From the NCBI RefSeq assembly GCF_025354435.1, contig NZ_JANXMU010000008.1:38754-102753 (forward strand): a stretch of 64,000 nucleotides of DNA, written 5' to 3'. This DNA is from Rhodoferax sp. (GTDB lineage: Bacteria > Pseudomonadota > Gammaproteobacteria > Burkholderiales > Burkholderiaceae_C). The stretch's first letter is position 1. Every line of letters starts with the position of its first letter. The translations under genes and the position numbers were made by a program. Below the pieces are notes generated by a model, which had not been told where the DNA came from, did not search any database, and worked only from the letters and a program-made list of their open reading frames with translations. Shown here piece by piece: positions 15,367-24,043 of the stretch.

Positions 15367-18300
15367 GCTGCGCTCCTTCGCCATGGGCGGGTTTGTTCAG
15401 ACTCTTGAAGTCCTCCGGCGTGCTGCGGAAGTTCCAGTCGTTGACCAATTTAAAGAACAGCGGCACCAAAAACACCGCCAGGAAGGTCGCGGCCAACATG
15501 CCACCCAGCACACCGGTACCGATGGACTGGCGCGCAGCCGCACCCGCACCGCTGGAGAAGGCCAGTGGCACCACACCCAAGATGAAGGCCAGCGAGGTCA
15601 TCAGAATCGGGCGGAAACGCAGGCGGGCAGCTTCCAGGGCCGCGGCCACCGGGGTCAGACCTTCGTGCACCTTCATGGTCGCAAACTCGACAATCAGAAT
15701 CGCGTTCTTGGCCGACAAGCCCAGCAGCGTGACCAGACCGATCTGGAAGTACACGTCATTAGTGTAGTTGCGCAAGTACACCGCCACCAGAGCACCAAAG
15801 ATGCCGAACGGCAGGGCCAGCAGCACCGAGAACGGCAGCGACCACTTTTCATACTGCGCGGCCAGGATCAAGAAGATCATCACAAAGCCCGCGCCAATCG
15901 CAAGCCCGCTGGAGCCGCTGCTGCGCTTTTCCTGGAAGGCGGTGCCGCCCCAGTCGTAGCCCATGTCGGCGGGCAGCACCTTGGCTGCGGCGCGTTCCAT
16001 GGCGGCAATCGCCTGGCCCGAGCTGTAGCCGGGTTTCGGATCGCCCAGGATCTGGATCGATGGCAGCGCGTTAAAATGCTGCACTGAGTCGGGGCCGGCC
16101 ACAAACTGCACGTCGGCCACGGTGCGGATCTGCACCATCTTGCCGGTGTTGGTACGCACATACAGGTTACCGATGTCGTCCGGCTTGGAGCGGTACTTGC
16201 CCTCGGCCTGCATCAGCACCTGGTAAATACGACCGCTTTTGTTGAAGTCGTTGACGTAGTAACTGCCCAGCGTGGCGGCCAGTGTGTTGTAGATGTCGGC
16301 CACGGCAATGCCCATGGAGCGGGCTTTTTCGGTGTCCACACTGACAAACAGCTGGGGCGAGTTGGCTTGCCACAGGGTTTTGACACCTTGCAGTTCGGGT
16401 TGCTTATTGGCCTCGGCCAGCAACTGGGGCAGGATTTGCGCCAAACGCCGCACGCCGCCATCACCCTTGTTTTGCAGGTTGAACTCAAAGCCACCGGTCT
16501 GGCCCAGGCCCTGGATGGCCGGGGGGCTGAAAGCCAGAGGCAGGCCTTCCTTGATACCCGCGGTCTTCATATAGAACTCGCCCACCAGCTCTTTGGCCGA
16601 CTGGGTGCGTTCGTCCCAGGGCTTGAGCGGGAAGAACATGGTGGCGGTAGACGACTTCAGGCCGCCGCCGCCCAGGATGTTCAGGCCCACCAAGCTGAAC
16701 ACCGTGTCGATGTTCTTGTTTTGCGATTCAATGGCTTCGATCTTGCGGACCACGTCGTTGGTGCGGTCCAGCGACGCGCCTTCGGGCAGGATGGCTGCGC
16801 CGATGAAGTAGCCCTGGTCTTCGTCAGGCACCAGGCCGCCGGGCACGATCTTGAACAGCAGCCCGGTCAACCCGGCCATGCAGACGAACAGAATCACGCC
16901 CAGGAAGCCGCGCTTCAGGAAGAAGGCCACTCCACGGGTGTAGCGGTAGGTGAGCTTCTCGAAGCTGCGGTTGAACCAGTTGAAAAACGCGTTCTTGCGT
17001 TCAGCACCCGGCTTGAGCAGCACCGCGCACAGGGCGGGGGTCAGCGTCAGCGCCACAATGCCGGACAGGATCACTGCAATGGTGATGGTGACCGAGAACT
17101 GTCGGTACAGCTCACCCGCCAAGCCGCCCAGAAAGGCCACCGGGATGAAGGCGGCGCACAGCACCAGCACAATGGCAATCACCGGGCCAGTCACTTCGCG
17201 CATGGCTTCAATGGCGGCTTCGCGCGGGCTCATGCCCTCTTCGTGCATCAGCCGCTCGACGTTTTCCAGCACCACGATCGCATCGTCCACCACGATACCG
17301 ATGGCCAGCACCATGCCGAACAGGGTCAGGGTATTGATGCTGTAGCCCAGCAGGTGCAGGCCCGCCATGGTGCCGATCAGCGACACCGGCACGGCCAGTG
17401 TGGGAATGATGGTGGCACGCCAGCTTTGCAGGAACAAATACACCACCACAAACACCAGCACCATGGCTTCGGCCAGGGTTTTCAGCACTTCGCGGATGGA
17501 TTCGGTAACGAAAGGCGTGGTGTCGTACGGGGTGGCGTAGGTCAGGCCTTCAGGGAACTTGGCCTTCAGTGCGACCATGGTGGCTTCCACGGCTTTGCGG
17601 GTGTCCAGCGCGTTGGCACCGGTTTGCAAAAACACGCCTACGGGCACCGTGGGGTGGCCGTTCACGCGGCCATAGAAGTTGTAGTCCTTGGAGCCCAGCT
17701 CGACCCGGGCCACGTCTTTTAGGCGCACCACGGCCCCGTTGGCACCGGTACGTACGACGATGTTGGCAAACTGCTCGGGTTCCAGCAGGCGGCCCTTGGC
17801 GGTCACGGTCAGGGTCAGCTCCTCGGTGTTGCCCGGGGGCGCACCGATCTTGCCTGCGGCGTACTGGGCATTTTGCTCGGTCACGGCGCTAGAGATGTCG
17901 GCCACGGTAATGCCCATGGCTGCCATGCGATCGGGGCGCAGCCAGATACGCATGGCGTAGTCTTTGGCACCGAAAATCTGCACATTGGTGGTGCCGGGCA
18001 CGCGCTTGATGGCATCCAGCACGTTTTGCGTCACGTAGTTGGAGATGAACAGCGAGTCGTAACGGTCGTCAGGCGAGTAAATGGAGGCCACGGTCATGAA
18101 GCTAGCCGAGCTTTTGGCCACCGTCACGCCCTGGCGCTGCACTTCCTGCGGCAGTTTGTTGAGCACCTGGTTGACGCGGTTGTTGACGTTCACCGCCGCG
18201 ATGTCCAGGTCGGTGCCCACGTCAAACGTGATGCTGATGCTGACTGCGCCATCGCCGGACGAGGTGGAGCTCATATAGAGCATTTTTTCCACGCCGTTGA

Positions 18301-18508
18301 TGGCCTGCTCGATGGGGGCCGCCACAGTGGTTTCCAGCACTTCGGCCGAAGCACCAGGGTAGACCGCGCTAACGCTCACCACGGGGGGCGAGATTTCCGG
18401 GTAGCGCGCAATCGGCAGCACGCGCATGGCGGCCAAACCGGCCAGCACCAGGAACAGAGACAACACCGTCGCGAAGATCGGACGGTCGATAAAAAACTTG
18501 GAGAACAT
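15359..18508 (-). CDS. RND multidrug efflux permease (HAE1 family, AcrB/MexB-like)
   Basis: Inner-membrane proton/drug antiporter of 1049 residues, the normal length for AcrB and MexB. It has the N-terminal FFIDRPIFATVLS of HAE1 transporters, the internally repeated periplasmic loops, and TM4 with the proton-relay Asp pair in GIVVDDAIVVLENVE. The TM6 and TM11-12 regions (LALPFGIFGALVAVYLR, SLAFILGVVPLAFSSGAG) are intact. It lies 14 bp after the membrane-fusion gene and overlaps the outer-membrane-factor gene by 8 bp, so all three are expressed together. The likely substrates are hydrophobic drugs, solvents or bile-type compounds, by family. Confidence 0.97.
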   Translation of the reverse strand: MFSKFFIDRPIFATVLSLFLVLAGLAAMRVLPIARYPEISPPVVSVSAVYPGASAEVLETTVAAPIEQAINGVEKMLYMSSTSSGDGAVSISITFDVGTDLDIAAVNVNNRVNQVLNKLPQEVQRQGVTVAKSSASFMTVASIYSPDDRYDSLFISNYVTQNVLDAIKRVPGTTNVQIFGAKDYAMRIWLRPDRMAAMGITVADISSAVTEQNAQYAAGKIGAPPGNTEELTLTVTAKGRLLEPEQFANIVVRTGANGAVVRLKDVARVELGSKDYNFYGRVNGHPTVPVGVFLQTGANALDTRKAVEATMVALKAKFPEGLTYATPYDTTPFVTESIREVLKTLAEAMVLVFVVVYLFLQSWRATIIPTLAVPVSLIGTMAGLHLLGYSINTLTLFGMVLAIGIVVDDAIVVLENVERLMHEEGMSPREAAIEAMREVTGPVIAIVLVLCAAFIPVAFLGGLAGELYRQFSVTITIAVILSGIVALTLTPALCAVLLKPGAERKNAFFNWFNRSFEKLTYRYTRGVAFFLKRGFLGVILFVCMAGLTGLLFKIVPGGLVPDEDQGYFIGAAILPEGASLDRTNDVVRKIEAIESQNKNIDTVFSLVGLNILGGGGLKSSTATMFFPLKPWDERTQSAKELVGEFYMKTAGIKEGLPLAFSPPAIQGLGQTGGFEFNLQNKGDGGVRRLAQILPQLLAEANKQPELQGVKTLWQANSPQLFVSVDTEKARSMGIAVADIYNTLAATLGSYYVNDFNKSGRIYQVLMQAEGKYRSKPDDIGNLYVRTNTGKMVQIRTVADVQFVAGPDSVQHFNALPSIQILGDPKPGYSSGQAIAAMERAAAKVLPADMGYDWGGTAFQEKRSSGSSGLAIGAGFVMIFLILAAQYEKWSLPFSVLLALPFGIFGALVAVYLRNYTNDVYFQIGLVTLLGLSAKNAILIVEFATMKVHEGLTPVAAALEAARLRFRPILMTSLAFILGVVPLAFSSGAGAAARQSIGTGVLGGMLAATFLAVFLVPLFFKLVNDWNFRSTPEDFKSLNKPAHGEGAQHV

Positions 18509-18522
18509 GGGTGGGTTGCTCC

Positions 18523-19863
18523 TTATTTTGCAGCGGCTGATGCAGCACTGGCAGGCGCTGCAGGCTCAGAAGCTGCAGCAGCAGGAGCCTTGGCAGTAGA
18601 CCCCAGCGAGGCATTGGTTGCCGCCACTGCCACATAGGACACGGGCTTGACCGTCATACCGGGCTCATGGGCCTTGATGAAGCCTTCGACCAGCACGCGG
18701 TCGCCGCTTTGCACGCCCTTGGTAACAATCCATTCGCCCTTGGTCCAACCATCCAGCTCCACCGGATGCGGGGCCAGCTTGTTGTCGGGGGTGACCAGAA
18801 ACACAATCTTGCCCATGGGGCTGTCGATCACCGCCCGCTGCGGCACGCTGATGGAGTTGGGACGGCTGGCGCCGCCCAACAGCACGCGCACAAACTGGCC
18901 GGGACGCAAGACACCATCGGGGTTGGGGATTTCGGCCCGGGCATCAAAGCTGCCGGTGGTGGGGTTGAGCTTTTCGCCGGTGAAGTTAAGCTTGCCTGCA
19001 CGCGGGTAGGTGCTGCCGTCGGCCAGTTTCACGTTGACGCTGAAGCCCAGGCTGCCATTGGCCGACTTCTTGCCGGGCACGGCCAGCTGGCCCGAGCCCA
19101 CTTGCTTGGTGATGCGCAGCAGGTCGGCCTCAGACACGCTGAAGTTCACGTACATCGGGTTGGTTTGCACGATGGTGGTGAGCAGGCTGTCGGTGGCCGA
19201 CACCAGATTGCCGTCGGACTTGGCGGCCGCGCCGGTGGTGCCGCTGATGGGGGCCACCACGGTGGTGTAGCCGAGGTTCAGGCGGGCTTCGTTGGCCTGG
19301 GCCTGTGCCTGCTTGAGCGAGGCGGCCGCGGATTCGGCGGCCGACTTGGCATCGTCAAATTCTTTCTGGCTGATGGCTTTTTCGGCCACCAGAGGGGCCA
19401 GGCGGGCCTGGTCGCGCTGGGCCTGGTTGACCTTGGCCTGGGCCACGGCCACGGCGGCTTCGGCAGAAGCGGCCTGGGTCTGGAAGTTGGCCGGATCGAT
19501 CTGGAACATCGGCGTGCCCGCCTTGACGGTGGCGCCTTCTTCAAACAGACGCTTATTCAAGATACCCGCCACCCGTGCGCGCACCTCGGTTTCACGCGAA
19601 CCAGCGGTTTGGCCCACGTACTCCAGCTCGACCGAATGGTCCTGGGCCGTGACGGTGACCACCGACACCTCGGGCGGTGGCATGGCACCACCGGGGCCAC
19701 CGGCACCGGCGCTATCGGCATGCTTGCCGCAGGCCACCAGCGCCAATGGCAGGGCAGCCAACAAGAAGGGCGACATCCACCGCTGGCGCAAAGAACGCGC
19801 CGCAACTGCGGTATGGGGATGGTCGATCGAGGGAGCGCGAGACGGTGCGATGGACATAAACAT
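18523..19863 (-). CDS. RND efflux membrane-fusion protein (AcrA/MexA-like)
   Basis: Periplasmic adaptor lipoprotein of 446 residues, first gene of the pump operon. After a 30-residue basic leader, the hydrophobic segment LLAALPLALVACGKH contains a lipobox. The core has the expected order: barrel strand VSVVTVTAQD, lipoyl half-motif (ATVKAGTPMFQIDPANF), an alpha-helical hairpin rich in Ala/Gln (about 120-190), the second lipoyl half (LGYTTVVAPISGTTG) and C-terminal beta domain. The tail is low-complexity Ala/Pro/Ser. ATG at 19857 is an equal alternative start. Divergent from a TetR-type repressor, with an AcrR-like operator between them. Confidence 0.95.
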   Translation of the reverse strand: MFMSIAPSRAPSIDHPHTAVAARSLRQRWMSPFLLAALPLALVACGKHADSAGAGGPGGAMPPPEVSVVTVTAQDHSVELEYVGQTAGSRETEVRARVAGILNKRLFEEGATVKAGTPMFQIDPANFQTQAASAEAAVAVAQAKVNQAQRDQARLAPLVAEKAISQKEFDDAKSAAESAAASLKQAQAQANEARLNLGYTTVVAPISGTTGAAAKSDGNLVSATDSLLTTIVQTNPMYVNFSVSEADLLRITKQVGSGQLAVPGKKSANGSLGFSVNVKLADGSTYPRAGKLNFTGEKLNPTTGSFDARAEIPNPDGVLRPGQFVRVLLGGASRPNSISVPQRAVIDSPMGKIVFLVTPDNKLAPHPVELDGWTKGEWIVTKGVQSGDRVLVEGFIKAHEPGMTVKPVSYVAVAATNASLGSTAKAPAAAASEPAAPASAASAAAK

Positions 19864-19893
19864 AGTAAGGTTTAATTAGGTTGATGTAGTATC

Positions 19894-19911
19894 ACATACA
19901 TTCGTGTATGT
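19894..19911. promoter_or_regulatory. AcrR/TtgR-like operator
   Basis: ACATACA-TTCG-TGTATGT, a perfect 7-4-7 inverted repeat in the divergent gap between the efflux operon and the TetR gene. It closely resembles the E. coli AcrR box as I remember it (ACATACATTTGTGAATGTATGT). The repressor encoded next to it should bind here and control both directions. Confidence 0.7.
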
Positions 19912-19953
19912 TTACTTTGAGATAAGTAGTAACCCGCTAGCAACTTTCCCGCC

Positions 19954-20592
19954 ATGGCCAGAAAAACCAAAGAAGACGCAGAGCATACCTACGCCGCCCT
20001 GCTAGAGGCTGCGGAGCAGATGTTTTTTGACAAAGGTGTTGCCCACACCACACTGGCCGACATTGCCAGCGCCGCGGGCATGACGCGCGGTGCCATCTAC
20101 TGGCACTTCAAAGACAAGGGTGCCCTGCTCCAGGCCCTTTTTGAGCAGGCCACGCTACCCATGGAAAACATGCTCGCCGAGGCCACCGCCTACACCGCGA
20201 CCGACCCGCTGGGTGCCCTGCGCCACATGTGCGTACAGGCTCTGACCACGCTGGCCGGGTCGCCCCGGCAGCAGCGCGTGTTCAACATTCTGTTTCACAA
20301 ATGTGAAAACGTGGGCGAAGTAGCCGACGTACTGGAGCACGAACTCGCCTGCCGCGACGAATGCCTGGCCCGATTCGAAGCTATCTTGCAACAAGCTATT
20401 GCCCAGGGCCAGTTGCCCCCCGACACCGACGTGTTCCTAAGCCTGCAAACCCTGCACAACTTCACCATGGGCACCATGCGCGAATGGCTGCTGGAGCCGC
20501 AAGCCTATCCATTGGCCAGCGCCGCCCCGGCCATGGTGGACATGCTGATCGCCGGCCTGCGCACCTGCCCGCCCCGGGTCAAGGCACCGTAA
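19954..20592 (+). CDS. TetR-family repressor of the efflux operon (AcrR/TtgR-like)
   Basis: Repressor of 212 residues. The N-terminal 55 residues are a canonical TetR helix-turn-helix (AAEQMFFDKGVAHTTLADIA, then AGMTRGAIYWHFKDKGALL), nearly identical in pattern to AcrR and TtgR, which repress RND pumps. The rest is the helical ligand-binding and dimerisation domain. It is transcribed divergently from the pump genes with the operator palindrome between. Drug binding should relieve repression of both units. A short gap of 21 bp separates it from speD downstream, so speD may share its transcript. Confidence 0.92.
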   Translation: MARKTKEDAEHTYAALLEAAEQMFFDKGVAHTTLADIASAAGMTRGAIYWHFKDKGALLQALFEQATLPMENMLAEATAYTATDPLGALRHMCVQALTTLAGSPRQQRVFNILFHKCENVGEVADVLEHELACRDECLARFEAILQQAIAQGQLPPDTDVFLSLQTLHNFTMGTMREWLLEPQAYPLASAAPAMVDMLIAGLRTCPPRVKAP

Positions 20593-20613
20593 GAACCCGG
20601 TACAGTGCGGGCC

Positions 20614-20991
20614 ATGCAAGGCCTGCACCTCACCGCCGATCTCCACCACTGCGATTGCGACAGCGCTTGGCTGCTGGATGCGCGGCTGCTGGGCGTAGCC
20701 TGCCGCGATGCGGTACAGGCAGCCGGACTGCAGGCCGTGGGCGAACTATTCCATGCTTTTCCGGCCACAGCGCAGGGTCCTGGTGGGGTTACAGCTACTA
20801 TTTTGCTAGCAGAGTCGCATTTGTGCGTGCACACCTGGCCCGAACTACGGGCGGTGACGCTAGATGTGTATGTGTGCAACTTTGGAGCCGACCACTCGGC
20901 CAAGGCGCACGCGCTGCTAGACGGGCTGGTCGCCCTGTTTGCGCCGACACAGGTGGACCGGCAGAGCTTGCAGCGCGGAAGACCGGGTTAA
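20614..20991 (+). CDS. speD: S-adenosylmethionine decarboxylase proenzyme (SpeD-like)
   Basis: Pyruvoyl-dependent enzyme of 125 residues that makes decarboxylated AdoMet, the aminopropyl donor for spermidine synthesis. The self-cleavage site is visible in ILLAESHLCVHTWPE: cleavage between Glu67 and Ser68 would turn Ser68 into the pyruvoyl group, and the following His and the TWPE motif are conserved. The short length fits the bacterial class-1B form. ATG at 20614 is preferred over GTG at 20605. It lies 280 bp before the SPFH gene, with a spermidine-synthase-like gene at the end of that cluster, which points to a shared polyamine role. Confidence 0.85.
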   Translation: MQGLHLTADLHHCDCDSAWLLDARLLGVACRDAVQAAGLQAVGELFHAFPATAQGPGGVTATILLAESHLCVHTWPELRAVTLDVYVCNFGADHSAKAHALLDGLVALFAPTQVDRQSLQRGRPG

Positions 20992-21129
20992 TTTCCCGAG
21001 CTTCAGCGTTTCGCTTTTTTCGCCACCCCTCTATCTAGTTAGGGACCGCACCAGCAGCCTGGAAAAGCGCACTCTTCGGTGTTCCTGAAGGCAGTACATT
21101 CTGGCCGAATGCTGGGTCATGGGTAGTTA

Positions 21130-21200
21130 TTAATTTTAAGAAAAATAAGCCTCCAGCGCATACAAAACCTACGCGAGTAGCTACTCTATCTATAGCATTC
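21130..21200. repeat. Dispersed palindromic repeat, copy 3
   Basis: TTAATTTTAAGAAAAATAAG followed by CCTCCAGCGCATACAAAACC and TACGCGAGTAGCTAC, in the 280-bp gap between speD and the SPFH gene. The gap otherwise holds only a ribosome site for the next gene. Confidence 0.65.
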
Positions 21201-21272
21201 ATATCCAAGCCATAAAGGGTCGGCTACCATGTTCCCTCAAGAGACACCCCCCGTTATCAACAGGAGCGCACC

Positions 21273-22298
21273 ATGGCATTGATGGACTTCATCCGCAAAC
21301 AGTTCATAGACATCATCCAGTAGACCGAGGACGGCGACGGCACGCTGGCCTGGCGCTTCCCGATGGCCGACATGGAGATCCAGAATGGGGCCTCGCTCAC
21401 CGTACGGGCCTCGCAGGTGGCGATTTTTGTCAACGAAGGCCAAGTGGCCGACGTGTTTGGCCCCGGCACCCACAAGCTCACCACGCAAACCCTGCCGGTC
21501 CTCACTTACCTCAAAAATTGGGACAAGCTATTCGAGTCACCGTTCAAAAGCGATATCTACTTCTTCAGCACCCGCCAGCAGATCGACCAGAAATGGGGCA
21601 CGCCCCAGCCCATCACCATCCGCGACAAGGACTTTGGGGCGGTGCGCCTGCGCGCCTTTGGCAACTACAGCTTCCGCGTAGCCGACCCCAAACTGTTCCA
21701 CACCGAAATCTCCGGCACGCGTGACGTGTACAGCGTGGCCGATGTCGACGGCCAACTGCGCGGGCTGGTGCTGCAAAACATCAGCATGGCGATTGCCAGC
21801 AGCGGCATTCCATTTCTGGACCTGGCCGCCAACCAGCAGGTGTTTGCCCAGGCGCTGAGCACCCAGCTCGCCCCCGAATTTGCCAAGATCGGCCTGCAGC
21901 TGGACGGCATGACAGTGCAAAACCTGTCCCTGCCCGAAGACCTGCAAAAAATCCTGGACCAAAAAATCGGCATGGGCATGGTGGGCAACGATATGGGCAA
22001 GTTCATGCAGTACCAAACCGCGCAAGCCATTCCCAAATTCGCCGAAGGCGCGGGTGGCGGTGGCGGCATTGCGGGCGACGCGATGGGCCTGGGCGCGGGC
22101 GTGGCCCTGGGCCAGGTGCTGGCGCAAAACCTGCAGGCCGGTTTGCAGGGCAATGCAGCAGCGCCCGCCGCAGTGGGTATGAAACCGGAAGAAGTCATGG
22201 CCACGTTGGAGAAGCTGGGCGAGCTCAAAACCAAGGGCATCCTGACGCAAGAAGAGTTTGATTCCAAGAAGGCGGAACTGCTGAAAAAGCTCGTCTAA
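21273..22298 (+). pseudogene. SPFH-domain protein with C-terminal SHOCT motif, interrupted by an amber codon
   Basis: The intact gene would start at ATG 21273 behind an AGGAG site and encode 341 residues, but codon 17 is TAG (21321-21323). Relatives have Trp here (pattern IIEWTED, from memory), so TGG has become TAG by one G-to-A change. A second ATG at codon 31 (21363) could restart translation without the conserved start. Downstream the SPFH/virion-core-like domain is intact, then a glycine-rich segment (about 225-270) and a C-terminal SHOCT motif with GELKTKGILTQEEFDSKKAE. SPFH proteins form membrane-associated oligomers. It could be a pseudogene, a suppressed amber or a sequencing error. 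Confidence 0.8.
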
Positions 22299-22307
22299 AC
22301 CGCGTCC

Positions 22308-23807
22308 GTGGCGACCCCGTCCCCCCAACGCGCCTACCGCGCGCCCTGCCCTGGCTGCGGCGCGCCGGTCGACTTCCTGAGCGCGCAATCCACCCACGCC
22401 GTCTGCGCCTACTGCCAGAGCACGGTGGTGCGCAGCGGCGAAACCCTGGCGCGCATCGGCAAGATGGCCGAGCTGTTCGACGACCACAGCCCCCTGCAAC
22501 TGCAGGCCAGCGGCACCTGGAAAGCCCAGGTCTTCACCCTGGTGGGCCGCCTGCAGTACAAATACGCCGAGGGCACCTGGACCGAGTGGCACGCGGTGCG
22601 CGCCGACGGCAGCAGTGCGTTTTTGAGTGAAGACAACGGCTCCTACGTCTTCACCACCCCGCTGCTGGCCGAGCGCGCCGTCCCAATGGCCGAGCAGTTC
22701 CGCGTGGGGGCCACCACCGCCATCAACGGAAAAACTTTCAGCGTCGCCTCCAACCAAACCGTGTCGCTGACCTCGGCCCAGGGCGAGCTGCCGCACCTGC
22801 CCGCCCTGGGCGAACCGTTTGCCATGGTGGAGTTGCGCAGTGCCGCTGGCGAGGTACTCAGCGTGGACTACGGCACACGGCCTCCCAGCCTGTCCATTGG
22901 CACCGCGGTGCTGCTGGAGGATTTGCAACTGGTCGGCCTGCGCGCCGAGTCGGTCAAAGATGAGAAGGGCCGCCAGTTCGACTGCCCCAGCTGCGGCGCA
23001 CCGGTCACGGTGCAATTGGCCAGCAGCAAGAGCATCACCTGTGGCTCGTGCCACAGCCTGATCGACCTCACTAGCGGCATCGGTGGCGAGCTGCGCCACG
23101 CCACACAAGACGAGCCCGTGCAGCCGCTGATCCCCCTGGGCCAAACCGGCAAGCTGCAGGGTGTGAACTGGCAGGTGGTGGGCTTCCAGCACCGCATGGG
23201 CAGCGTACCGGGGGACGACGAACAATTCGGCTGGGAGGAGTATTTGCTCTTCAACGCCAAGCACGGCTTTTTGTTTCTGGTGGACAGCACCGAAGGCTGG
23301 AGCCTGGTGAAGCCCGCCACCGGCGCACCCGAGATGACCGGCAACGGCCAAAGCGCTACCTACCTGGGCAGCCGCTACCAACTCAAGGAAAGCTACAGCG
23401 CCGAGACCAGCTACGTGCTGGGCGAGTTTTACTGGCAGGTGCAGCGCGGGCAGAAAACCAGTAACCGCGACTTCACCAGCGGCAAAAGCCTGCTGTCCAT
23501 GGAGCAGTCGGCCCAGGAAGTCACTTGGTCGGTGGGCAGCCAGATCGACAGTGCCCTGGTGGCCACGGCCTTCAAACTAGAGGGCAAAAAAGACCTGCTC
23601 CAACGCAGCGATGCCAGCCCGCTGGGCATAGGCATCGCCGGGATTGCGCCGAAAACGGTGCTGTGGATTATCGTGGTCGTGGTGCTGCTGGTGATCGTAT
23701 TCAGTGCACGCAACGACTGCGACACGAATGTCGAAAACTGTAGGTCCAGTACCCGCACCTCGGGGGGCTCCTACGGCGGCTTCTCCAGCGGTGGCGGACA
23801 CAAGTAA
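22308..23807 (+). CDS. DUF4178 zinc-ribbon membrane protein
   Basis: Protein of 499 residues starting at GTG 22308, ten bp after the SPFH stop. It has two zinc ribbons, CPGCGAPVDF...CAYC near residues 14-36 and CPSCGAPVTV...CGSC near 226-247. Each is followed by a beta-rich DUF4178-type domain. A single transmembrane helix near residues 445-465 (KTVLWIIVVVVLLVIVF) precedes a Cys-containing, Ser/Gly-rich tail. DUF4178 genes are found near SPFH or PspA, DUF350 and spermidine-synthase-like genes, and that context fits here. Biochemical function is unknown; a membrane-stress or lipid/polyamine role is inferred from neighbours. Confidence 0.75.
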   Translation: MATPSPQRAYRAPCPGCGAPVDFLSAQSTHAVCAYCQSTVVRSGETLARIGKMAELFDDHSPLQLQASGTWKAQVFTLVGRLQYKYAEGTWTEWHAVRADGSSAFLSEDNGSYVFTTPLLAERAVPMAEQFRVGATTAINGKTFSVASNQTVSLTSAQGELPHLPALGEPFAMVELRSAAGEVLSVDYGTRPPSLSIGTAVLLEDLQLVGLRAESVKDEKGRQFDCPSCGAPVTVQLASSKSITCGSCHSLIDLTSGIGGELRHATQDEPVQPLIPLGQTGKLQGVNWQVVGFQHRMGSVPGDDEQFGWEEYLLFNAKHGFLFLVDSTEGWSLVKPATGAPEMTGNGQSATYLGSRYQLKESYSAETSYVLGEFYWQVQRGQKTSNRDFTSGKSLLSMEQSAQEVTWSVGSQIDSALVATAFKLEGKKDLLQRSDASPLGIGIAGIAPKTVLWIIVVVVLLVIVFSARNDCDTNVENCRSSTRTSGGSYGGFSSGGGHK

Positions 23808-23824
23808 CTTTTAAGGAGATCAAT

Positions 23825-24043
23825 ATGGTTATCGAATGGCTGCGGCCCGAAGTGGTTTTGGGTTCGGTGGTGTTTGCACTGGTGGGCGTGGCGGTGTTTG
23901 CGCTGTGCTTTGTGCTGATGGACAAGCTCACGCCCTACAAGCTGTGGGAAGAAATCATTGAAAAGCAGAACATGGCGCTAGCCCTGGTGGTGGCCGCCAC
24001 CTCGCTGGGCATCTGCATCATCGTGGCCGCTGCCATCCATTGA
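23825..24043 (+). CDS. DUF350 inner-membrane protein
   Basis: Small membrane protein of 72 residues with two hydrophobic helices (VLGSVVFALVGVAVFALCFV and ALALVVAATSLGICIIVAAA) separated by a polar loop with KLTPYKLWEEIIEKQN. This matches one half of the YjfL/DUF350 fold. A clear ribosome site (AAGGAG) precedes the ATG. It sits between the DUF4178 gene and a spermidine-synthase-like gene, and its stop overlaps that gene's TTG start. DUF350 proteins recur with polyamine and envelope-stress genes. Function unknown. Confidence 0.8.
   Translation: MVIEWLRPEVVLGSVVFALVGVAVFALCFVLMDKLTPYKLWEEIIEKQNMALALVVAATSLGICIIVAAAIH

Noticed and set aside
16367..17722. 451-residue plus-strand open frame
   Set aside because: It lies entirely opposite the well-conserved RND permease gene and is a high-GC shadow.
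21537..23381. 614-residue open frame on the minus strand
   Set aside because: It is the antisense of the SPFH and DUF4178 genes, with His/Gln/Gly-rich shadow composition and no ribosome site.
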